Shown here: positions 1 through 6,622 of the stretch, one piece after another
Position numbering within the stretch: the stretch's first letter is position 1
Layout: every line of letters starts with the position of its first letter
Source: Gemmatimonadota bacterium
GTDB taxonomy: Bacteria > Gemmatimonadota > Gemmatimonadetes > Gemmatimonadales > GWC2-71-9
Reading direction: 5' to 3'
Length of the DNA: 16,105 bases
Assembly: GCA_003221085.1 (NCBI GenBank)
Contig: QHUD01000181.1
Coordinates: 1-16,105 of the forward strand
The notes under the pieces: generated by a model
Told to the model about the DNA's origin: nothing
The model's database searches: none
Seen by the model: only the letters and a program-made list of their open reading frames with translations
Program-made: the position numbers and the translations under genes

Positions 1-381
1 TCCCGACGGCGGCGCGGTCGCCAACGTGCGCAGCTGCTCTACCTGCTGGAACGTCAGGGCCCGTGCGTCCGACGAAGCGAACAGGAGGCTGCCGTCGCGC
101 GCGGTGATGACGAGGAAGTCGGGGACGGCTTCGAGCAGGGCCGCGAGATCGGAAATGAGCACGGGGCGCTGCGCCGTGTCGACCCGCACCAGCGTCCCGC
201 GGGCGCGGTAGCTCTCGGCGAGAATGCCCGCCGTCAGCGACGCCTCGGACTGAATCCGCTGATCGAGATCCTGGTAGGAGGCGCTGCGACGGTCGAGATA
301 CAACACTCCGGCGAAGGCGGCGAGCGTGAGGGCGAGCGCACCCGAGTACCAGGCGGTGAGCCGCCCGCGCAGCGTCTGCAC
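1..381 (-). CDS. Membrane sensor histidine kinase, N-terminal part only
   Basis: 127 codons are visible before the window edge; the gene continues to the left. The protein opens with a short basic stretch (LRGRLTAWYSG) and a hydrophobic segment at about residues 11-29, followed by a periplasmic-looking region with the ILAESYRARG segment and a PDFLVITARDGSLLFAS strand pattern. This is the usual N-terminus of an OmpR-partner sensor kinase: membrane helix, then extracytoplasmic sensor. The HAMP, HisKA and ATPase domains would lie outside the window, so the kinase call rests on this N-terminus and on its place directly after a response regulator gene. The start is GTG at 381-379, one base after the regulator stop codon, so the two are almost certainly co-translated. 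It is the last visible gene of the operon that begins near 3169. Its most likely role is phosphorylating the adjacent regulator. Confidence 0.75.
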   Translation of the reverse strand, partial: MQTLRGRLTAWYSGALALTLAAFAGVLYLDRRSASYQDLDQRIQSEASLTAGILAESYRARGTLVRVDTAQRPVLISDLAALLEAVPDFLVITARDGSLLFASSDARALTFQQVEQLRTLATAPPSG

Positions 382-382
382 G

Positions 383-1051
383 TCACGCTTTCACGACGTA
401 GCCGACGCCGCGCACGGTGTGGATCAGCTTGGGTTCGCGCCCGTGGTCGATCTTCTTGCGCAGCCGGGTGATCACGACGTCCACGATGTTCGTGCCGGGG
501 TCGAAGCGGTAGTCCCAGGCGTACTCCGTGATCAGGGTTCGCGACATGACGCGGCCCTCGTGACGCATGAGATACTCGAGCACCGCGTATTCTTTGGGGG
601 TGAGCTCGATGAGCTTCCCGCCGCGCCGCACGTCGCGACTCCCCGTCTCGAGGGTCAGGTCCGCCACCGTGAGCACCGGCGGCGCGATCGCTTTGGGGCG
701 CCGCCCGAGCGCCTCCACCCGGGCGAGCAGCTCCTCCAGCGAGAACGGCTTCGTGACGTAGTCGTCGGCGCCCATCTTGAGCGCCTGCACTTTGAAGTCG
801 ACGGCGTCCTGGGCGGTGAGCACGAGGACCGGCATCCCTTCGCCGCGGTCGCGCAGGGTGCGAAGCACCTCGAGACCCGACAGGGCCGGCAGCCGCAGGT
901 CGAGCACCAGCAGGTCATAGTGACCACCGGCTGAGAGGCGCAGCCCCTCGGCGCCGTCCCCGACCAGATCCGCGTGGAAGCCCGCCTCGGTCAGGCCGCG
1001 CGTCACGTACTGTCCGACGGTCTTGTCGTCTTCGACGACGAGGATTTTCAT
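383..1051 (-). CDS. OmpR/PhoB-family response regulator
   Basis: 222 residues, the normal length for this family. Receiver domain at 1-118: acidic pair E7/D8/D9, phosphoacceptor D51 in LVLDLRLP, switch T79 in VLTAQ, and K101 in VTKPF. A linker follows, then a C-terminal winged-helix DNA-binding domain at about 125-222 with the typical ELTPKEYAVLEYLMRH and VIRLRKKID-like segments (here VVITRLRKKID) and a VRGVGYVVKA ending. It is a cytoplasmic transcription factor activated by a histidine kinase. Its ATG at 1051 overlaps the stop of the upstream GAF-PAS kinase by the four bases ATGA, and a second kinase gene starts one base after its own stop. The regulator is therefore flanked by two kinases in one transcript. 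Its targets cannot be read from the window; the secreted protein at the head of the operon is an obvious candidate. Confidence 0.95.
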   Translation of the reverse strand: MKILVVEDDKTVGQYVTRGLTEAGFHADLVGDGAEGLRLSAGGHYDLLVLDLRLPALSGLEVLRTLRDRGEGMPVLVLTAQDAVDFKVQALKMGADDYVTKPFSLEELLARVEALGRRPKAIAPPVLTVADLTLETGSRDVRRGGKLIELTPKEYAVLEYLMRHEGRVMSRTLITEYAWDYRFDPGTNIVDVVITRLRKKIDHGREPKLIHTVRGVGYVVKA

Positions 1052-2604
1052 CCCGTGGGGAGATACACCCTGAAGTTCGATCCCACGCCGACCTGCGACT
1101 CGACCTCGATGCGCCCCCGGTGCTCGGCGATGATGCCGTAACAGATGGAGAGACCGAGCCCGGTGCCGCGCCCCTGCGGCTTGGTGGTGAAGAACGGCTC
1201 GAAGATCTTGGGCAGATCCTCGCGCTTGATCCCGGTGCCGGTGTCGATGAACTCGAGCAGGATCTCATCGACCCGATCGGGGTTGATGCGGCTCCGGACC
1301 GTCAGCGTGCCGCGCGAATCCATCGCGTCCATCGCGTTGAGCATCAGGGCCATGAAGCTCTGGATCAGGCGCTCGTGGTCGCCCAGCACCGCCGGCAGGC
1401 CCGATGCCAGCTCACGCACCACGCTGAGCCGCTTGAACCGCGCGTGATGCTTGAGCAGAAACAGCGTACGCTCCACCACGCTGTTTACATCGGTGGGCTT
1501 CTTGTCGCCGCCCTTGGGGCGCGAGAAGTCGAGCAGGCTCTCCACGATCCGCCGGCAGCGCTGCACTTCGGTGTCGATGATCTTGAGGTACTCGTCGTAG
1601 CCGTGGCGGTCCGGCGGTGCCAGGTCCTCGGTCCGGAGCGCCAGCGCCTCACAACAGGCGAGGATCGTCGCCAGCGGGTTATTGATCTCGTGCATCACGC
1701 CGGCGGCGAGCTGGCCCACCGCCGCCAGTTTTTCCGTCTCGGTGAGCCGCTGTTGCGCCTGACGCCACTCGGTGATGTCCTCGCCGATCGTGATCACATG
1801 GGAGATATCGCCGCCGTCCTGACGCATCGGGATCTTCGTGATGCGGTAGTGGCGCGTCTCGCCGCTCGCCTGCGACTCCATCTCCACTTGCTGGAGCTCC
1901 CCCGTGTCGAACACGCGATCGAACTCGCGTTTCAGGAGATCGCGGGGCTGGCGGTCGAGCACCTCGAAGATCTCGCGACCCACGGCGTCCTCGCGCGACA
2001 CGCCCTGGGTCCCGGTCTCGCGCTTGCGGTTCCAGGCGCGGATGCGATAGCCACGGTCGATCACGTACAGCCCGACCGGGAGAGAGTCGATGATCTGCGC
2101 CGCGAAACTGCGCTGCGCTTCCATCTCGTGCGTGCGCAGCGCGACTTCGGAAGCGAGGTCCTGCGACAGCTCGGTGGCGGCGATCATGGGCGCGAGAATG
2201 CGCGCCGCCACGATCACGACGTCGTGCGCGATCCCTTCGTAGCGCCCCGTGGGGATGACGACCTCGAGCACGCCGAGCGGCTCGTCTTCGTGCACCAGCG
2301 GCAGTCGGACGATCCACCCCCCCGGCACCCCCTCGCGCTGCGGGCCGCGGCGCATCCACTCGGCGATTGGCGGGGCATGACCCGGTTGCTCCGCTTCGTC
2401 GCCGGGCGTGGTGACGGGCGTGAAGCGAGTACCGTCAGGTGTGCGGAGCCAGAGGCGGCAGCGACGGAGGTTGAGGCCGCGCCGCAGCGCGCTCACCACC
2501 CCGTGCAGAGCCTCCCCAGACGCGAGACCCGCCTGCAGCACCGACGCCACTTCGGCAATGACCCGGATACCGGGATGCTCGGTATCGAGGGAAGGGACGA
2601 CCAT
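1048..2604 (-). CDS. Soluble GAF-PAS sensor histidine kinase (NtrB/AtoS-like core)
   Basis: 518 residues from ATG 2604. I chose this start because the longer open frame runs back into the preceding gene with arginine-rich, non-protein-like sequence. No membrane segment is seen. Domains: GAF-like at about 10-145, a linker helix at 145-168, PAS at about 168-285 (SLPVGLYVIDRGYRIRAWN, ending ITIGEDITEW), then a dimerisation/phosphoacceptor helix with H305 in GVMHEINNPLA, and the ATPase domain with N423 (N box, MLNAMDAM), DTGTG 454-458, FEPFFTTK 468-475 and GTGLGLSI 480-487. The HEINNPLA type and the intact boxes resemble NtrB/AtoS-class kinases, which normally pair with sigma-54 activators. Here the adjacent regulator is OmpR-type. 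The signal is probably a cytoplasmic ligand or redox state sensed by GAF or PAS; I see no haem or flavin signature I would trust. Confidence 0.93.
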   Translation of the reverse strand: MVVPSLDTEHPGIRVIAEVASVLQAGLASGEALHGVVSALRRGLNLRRCRLWLRTPDGTRFTPVTTPGDEAEQPGHAPPIAEWMRRGPQREGVPGGWIVRLPLVHEDEPLGVLEVVIPTGRYEGIAHDVVIVAARILAPMIAATELSQDLASEVALRTHEMEAQRSFAAQIIDSLPVGLYVIDRGYRIRAWNRKRETGTQGVSREDAVGREIFEVLDRQPRDLLKREFDRVFDTGELQQVEMESQASGETRHYRITKIPMRQDGGDISHVITIGEDITEWRQAQQRLTETEKLAAVGQLAAGVMHEINNPLATILACCEALALRTEDLAPPDRHGYDEYLKIIDTEVQRCRRIVESLLDFSRPKGGDKKPTDVNSVVERTLFLLKHHARFKRLSVVRELASGLPAVLGDHERLIQSFMALMLNAMDAMDSRGTLTVRSRINPDRVDEILLEFIDTGTGIKREDLPKIFEPFFTTKPQGRGTGLGLSICYGIIAEHRGRIEVESQVGVGSNFRVYLPTG

Positions 2605-2614
2605 CGGTGGCAAG

Positions 2615-3169
2615 CTAGGGATGGCCCTCCCGCCGCGCCAGCGGCACGTCGAAGCGCAAGCCCAAGAACGGCCGGACCATGGTGCTGGTGCCGAAAAATG
2701 CCGTGGGGCCGAACAGCAGCCCGAAGTTGCCGACCCGCAGCTCCGGGAGGACGGAGACCGCGCCCCACGGAGAGCCGATCCCGAGCGGCGAGTGCGCGCC
2801 GGCGTACCCCGTCGTCTCAACGGTGACGTCCAGTCCCACGCGGGACGGCGCCGTATCCGCACCGAACTCCGCGACGGTTAGCGCCCGGGTCCGGGCGGCG
2901 AGGGTGGCCCCGAAGACAAACCCCTGCGCGCCGCCGATGATCGCCCGTTGGTCGATGAATTCACCGAAGCGCGCACCGAGCGACAACGCGGCAATCGGTC
3001 CCGAGCGCAGGGCGCGCCCGTAGGCGACATCTACACCCTGGATTTGCCATCCGCTGCCGACCGTATAGGCGAGACCGAGCGTCACCATCCGGCCGGGTGT
3101 CTCCTGCGCGGCGAGTGGCGTAGACAAACCCGCGAGGCCCGCCAACATTGTGATCATGGACCGACGCAC
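2615..3169 (-). CDS. Small secreted beta-rich protein, probably outer-membrane barrel
   Basis: 184 residues from GTG 3169. This start is preferred over the internal ATGs at 3157 and 3148 because AGGAG lies 7 bases upstream (3177-3181), and because it gives a proper signal peptide: basic MRRS, hydrophobic core, cleavage after TPLAAQ at about residue 22. The mature part alternates polar and hydrophobic residues with many glycines and aromatics (MVTLGLAYTVGSGW, IAALSLGARFGEF, FGLLFGPTAFFG) and ends in a strand, RPFLGLRFDVPLA. This fits an 8-stranded outer-membrane barrel or a similar surface beta protein. I do not recognise a named family. The stop is 10 bases before the kinase start, so it heads the two-component operon and may be part of sensing or be its target. 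Its first seven codons overlap the start of the divergent glycosidase gene. Confidence 0.7.
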   Translation of the reverse strand: MRRSMITMLAGLAGLSTPLAAQETPGRMVTLGLAYTVGSGWQIQGVDVAYGRALRSGPIAALSLGARFGEFIDQRAIIGGAQGFVFGATLAARTRALTVAEFGADTAPSRVGLDVTVETTGYAGAHSPLGIGSPWGAVSVLPELRVGNFGLLFGPTAFFGTSTMVRPFLGLRFDVPLARREGHP

Positions 3170-5819
3170 GTTCGTGCTCCTCACTGGAACGGTTTCGAGC
3201 GGCCTGGTCCGGGCGCCGCAGGCCCGGCGGACGGTGGGCATCGGCCGGCTGCGCTTCGAGCTCGACGACCACCATCGCTGGTCGCTGTGGTACTATGGCG
3301 AGGGCTCACCCGTTCCCCTCGTGGGAAACCGCCGGCCGCCGGGCGGCGACGCCGTCGTGGTACGCGGTCGGGCCGCCGGCGTGTGGGTCGAAGCGGAGCT
3401 CCTCGCCGCGGGCGGCGCCACCACGCCCCAGGCGTCCGTCACGGTCACCATCTTTCCGGACCGCTTTCTCCCCACCGTGAGGGGCGTGCGCTTCTTCCAG
3501 CTCCCCCACGCAGAGCTGCTCGCGGGCGACGGACCGCTCGTAGCGGTCGTGAATGGAGCTCACTCCGCCGACTCGTGCCATGTGGTCACGGTGGGGACGC
3601 GAGAGGCTGAGGAGCTCGCCAGCCATGCCGCGACAGGCCTCACCCGGGGGACCCACGGGCTCGCGATCGCGTTCGATGCGGGCGAGCCCGGGAACGCGCG
3701 CGTGCAACTATCGCGGGACGGGCTCGAGGCGGTGAGCGACTGGCTCCCGGCGCGGCCGCTCCGCCCGGAAGGCGACGCCACGCGCATGCGCCTGTGCTTC
3801 CATCCGGAGGGCGACGGCCTGGAGGCTCTGCGCACGCTGTTCGTACCCTCCTCGCCCGTCGACCAGGAGCGCCTCGCGCAGGCCGTCGCCCCGACGGGGT
3901 GGTGCACGCGGTCCGAGTGGCCGGGGACCGTCTCCGAAGGAGACGTGATCGCCAATCTGGATTTCAGCGCCGCCAACTTCGACCGGCGGTTCTTCCGCCA
4001 TATCGAGCTCGATGACGGTTACCAGCGAGCCGTCGGAGCCTGGGACATGAACGACCGATTCCCACACGGCCACGCGTGGCTGACCGACCAGATCCACGCC
4101 CGCGGCTTCAAGGCGGGCCTGTGGGTGGCCCCGTTCGGCGTGGCAGAGGGGTCCGGCGTTCCGGCCGCGCAGCCGGACTGGCTGCTGCGCGATGCGAGCG
4201 GACCCGTGGTGTGCGAGACGCGGGAGGCCTGGGGCGGCAAAGTCTACGCGCTCGACGGCGCGCACCCCAAAGCGCAGCAGTGGCTGTTCGACCTCGCGCG
4301 CCGCGCCGTGCGCGAATGGGGCTACGACTACCTGCGGATCGACCGGTTGCGCTGGGCCACCGTGGGCACGACGCACTTCGGCGGCCTGACGCACGCCGAA
4401 GCGTACCGCGCCGGGCTGGGCGCGATCCGCGACGGCCTCGGCACCGAGGCGTTCCTGCTCGCGAGCGGCGCGCCGCTGCAGCACGCCATGGGCCTGGTCA
4501 ACTGCATGCGCATCGGACCGGACGTCGAGGCCAGCTGGTCGGGCATCCAGCCGCCGGTGCGGGCCGCGGGCCTGCGGAGCTTCTACCACCGCTCGACCTG
4601 GTTGAACGATCCCGACTGCCTGGTGGTGCGCCCCCCGCTGTCGCAGGCCGCCGCCGAGCTGTGGGCGTCCATTGTCGCGGTCACCGGGGGACTCGCTCTG
4701 TTCGGCGACAACCTGCCCACACTCCCACCCGATCGCCTCCCACTGCTGCAGCGCACGGTCCCGGTCGCCCCCGTGGCGGGCGGCGCAATCGAAACGGGCG
4801 GCGCCGAGCGTGACATGGCGCCCGCGCTCGTCGCCGGCGACGACCTATACCCGATCGGCGGGCCGTGGCGCTTCCGCACGGGCGACGATCCCAGCTACGG
4901 CTCGCGCGGGTTCGACGAAGACGCGTGGGAAACGATCCGTGTGCCGCAGCGCTGGGACGAGGCGGGACATCGGGATTACGTGGGGTTCGCGTGGTACCGG
5001 ACGAGGTTCCAGCTCCCCAAACAAGGCGACGCGAAGACCGAGCGACGGAACGTGTTCCTGGAGCTCGGCCAGATCGCGGATGCGGACGAGGCGTTCGTGA
5101 ACGGCGTGAGCGTCGGCAAAACGGGCGACCTATCCCAAGGCGGGCGGGGCGACCCGCAGGCCTATCGTCGTTATCGCGTGCCGCCGGACACGCTGAACTG
5201 GGGGGGAGAAAACGTGGTGGCCGTGCGCGTCCTGGGGAGCGGCGGCATCTGGAGCGTGCGCCGCAGCCGCCCGCCGCGTCTCTGGGTAGCCGAGGGCGCC
5301 CCCCGGTGGTGGACGGTCGTGGTCGTGAACTGGGAGGCCGAGCCGCTGGACGTGTCTCTCCCACTCGCCGCACTCGGGGTCAAGGGAGCGGCGTTCGACG
5401 CCTACGACGTGTGGCGTGACGCGCCCGTGGCCAACCTGAAGGCCGGCCTGCCCCTCACGCTCGAGCCGCGCGCCGCTCGCACGATTGCCATCCGCCCCGC
5501 AGCCGCCCGACCCCAGGTCGTCGGCACCACGCGCCACGTCGTACAAGGCGCCGTGGACATCGCCGACGAGATCTGGGACGCGAGCACGCGCACACTGAGG
5601 GCCAAGTCCACGAACCTCGACAGCCGGGCGTATGCGGTCACGATTGCGGTCCCGAAGGGGCTGCGGCCGGGCGCGTGCAAGGCTGACGTGCCGTGCACGG
5701 TGAAGCGCCTCGAGAGCGGGCATGCAGTCCTACAATGGGCCGCTGGGGGGGATGGGCGGGACATTCGGTGGGAGCTGAACTTCAAGTCAACGACCGGAAC
5801 AAGGAAAGGCAAAGCCTAG
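3150..5819 (+). CDS. Tat-exported GH36-type alpha-galactosidase-like glycosidase with inserted GH2-like sugar-binding domain
   Basis: 889 residues from GTG 3150 (ATG 3156 is equally possible; only a weak GAGG at 3134 lies upstream). The N-terminus carries a twin-arginine motif, DRRTFVLL, suggesting Tat export. Order of parts: N-terminal beta-sandwich at about 30-235; a TIM barrel at about 245-535 with the GH36/GH27 hallmarks ELDDGYQ (286-292), FPHGHAWL, KAGLWVAPF, nucleophile D398 in YDYLRIDRLRW, and acid/base D458 in MRIGPDVEASW; an extra jelly-roll-like module at about 560-712 with GPWRFRTGDD, WYRTRFQLP, AFVNGVSVGKT and VVAVRVLGSGG, typical of the sugar-binding domain of GH2 enzymes; then a C-terminal beta domain to 889. 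By family the reaction is retaining hydrolysis of alpha-galactosides; the exact substrate is unknown. It converges with the sugar importer operon, sharing CTAG at the stops, which suggests hydrolysis outside the cytoplasm followed by uptake. Confidence 0.88.
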   Translation: MIMDRRTFVLLTGTVSSGLVRAPQARRTVGIGRLRFELDDHHRWSLWYYGEGSPVPLVGNRRPPGGDAVVVRGRAAGVWVEAELLAAGGATTPQASVTVTIFPDRFLPTVRGVRFFQLPHAELLAGDGPLVAVVNGAHSADSCHVVTVGTREAEELASHAATGLTRGTHGLAIAFDAGEPGNARVQLSRDGLEAVSDWLPARPLRPEGDATRMRLCFHPEGDGLEALRTLFVPSSPVDQERLAQAVAPTGWCTRSEWPGTVSEGDVIANLDFSAANFDRRFFRHIELDDGYQRAVGAWDMNDRFPHGHAWLTDQIHARGFKAGLWVAPFGVAEGSGVPAAQPDWLLRDASGPVVCETREAWGGKVYALDGAHPKAQQWLFDLARRAVREWGYDYLRIDRLRWATVGTTHFGGLTHAEAYRAGLGAIRDGLGTEAFLLASGAPLQHAMGLVNCMRIGPDVEASWSGIQPPVRAAGLRSFYHRSTWLNDPDCLVVRPPLSQAAAELWASIVAVTGGLALFGDNLPTLPPDRLPLLQRTVPVAPVAGGAIETGGAERDMAPALVAGDDLYPIGGPWRFRTGDDPSYGSRGFDEDAWETIRVPQRWDEAGHRDYVGFAWYRTRFQLPKQGDAKTERRNVFLELGQIADADEAFVNGVSVGKTGDLSQGGRGDPQAYRRYRVPPDTLNWGGENVVAVRVLGSGGIWSVRRSRPPRLWVAEGAPRWWTVVVVNWEAEPLDVSLPLAALGVKGAAFDAYDVWRDAPVANLKAGLPLTLEPRAARTIAIRPAAARPQVVGTTRHVVQGAVDIADEIWDASTRTLRAKSTNLDSRAYAVTIAVPKGLRPGACKADVPCTVKRLESGHAVLQWAAGGDGRDIRWELNFKSTTGTRKGKA
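3177..3181 (-). promoter_or_regulatory. Shine-Dalgarno site that fixes the start of the secreted protein gene
   Basis: AGGAG on the minus strand, 7 bases before GTG 3169. It decides for this start over the later ATGs and shows that the gene overlaps the divergent glycosidase reading frame. Confidence 0.65.
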
Positions 5820-6622
5820 ATTGTCTCCTCAACACCCCGAATGAAATACTTCTGGGCGACGAAATAGAGCACCATCAGGGGGATCACGGCGGCCCGCGCG
5901 CTCGCTACTTGGTACGACCAGCTCACGGCGTACGTGCCCCCCAGATTCGCGATGCCCACCTCGATCGGCCGCATCGCGCTCGAACGCGTGGCGACGAGCG
6001 GCCAGAGAAAGCTCCTCCACTGATCGGCGAAGGCCAGCACCGCGAGTGTAGCGAGGGCGGGTCGCGACGGCGGCACGATCACCCGCCAGAAAATGGTCCA
6101 CTCTCCCGCACCCTCGAGCCGGGCGGCGTCCTCGAGATCGCGGGGGATCGTGCGGAAGAACTGGCGCAGGAGGAATATCCCGGTGACCGACACGAGCTCG
6201 GTCGAGATCACGCCCTGGTAGGTGTCCACCCATCCGAGCACATCGATCAGCAGAAAGCGCGGGATCACGAGCAGGACCCCCGGGGCCATCAGCGTGCACA
6301 GGTACGCGAGGAACAACCGATCGCGGCCTGGGAAGCGGAGCCGCGCGAATGCGTACGCCGCGGTCGCGCTCGTCAGCACCTGCCCCGCCACCACCGCGAG
6401 CGAGAAGATGGCACTGTTCAACAGGAAGCGGCCGACCGGCAGCGCCGCGAGCGCCGCCGCGAAGTGTTCGGGGACCGGGGGGCGCAGCGAGTCCCGCTCG
6501 CTCATCAAGGCGACGGCGGCCATATAAAGGAAAGGGGCGATCATGAGCAGCGCCAGCGGCAACGCCAGCGCATAGGAGACCCACCGGCCCAGCGTCCCCC
6601 GTCTTCCGGCTCGATTACCCAT
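5816..6622 (-). CDS. Carbohydrate ABC transporter permease, MalG/UgpE type
   Basis: 268 residues from ATG 6622. Upstream frame sequence is serine/arginine junk that belongs to the previous gene, so this start is chosen; it overlaps that gene by 8 bases. About six membrane helices are seen (near 14-39, 68-90, 103-124, 137-155, 190-210, 244-262). The cytoplasmic EAA loop lies at about 164-190 (LEDAARLEGAGEWTIFWRVI, then P), which docks the ATPase. The length and the second-permease pattern (LLNSAIFSLAVVAG, LLRQFFRTIP) match MalG-like subunits of sugar importers. It pairs with the permease encoded just upstream. The stop TAG at 5818-5816 lies within a CTAG shared with the stop of the convergent glycosidase. 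Confidence 0.93.
   Translation of the reverse strand: MGNRAGRRGTLGRWVSYALALPLALLMIAPFLYMAAVALMSERDSLRPPVPEHFAAALAALPVGRFLLNSAIFSLAVVAGQVLTSATAAYAFARLRFPGRDRLFLAYLCTLMAPGVLLVIPRFLLIDVLGWVDTYQGVISTELVSVTGIFLLRQFFRTIPRDLEDAARLEGAGEWTIFWRVIVPPSRPALATLAVLAFADQWRSFLWPLVATRSSAMRPIEVGIANLGGTYAVSWSYQVASARAAVIPLMVLYFVAQKYFIRGVEETI

Noticed and set aside
1120..2826. 568-codon open frame antisense to the GAF-PAS kinase
   Set aside because: The opposite strand encodes a full, motif-intact kinase. The antisense product is His/Arg/Asp-rich without any recognisable domain, a common artefact of high-GC DNA.
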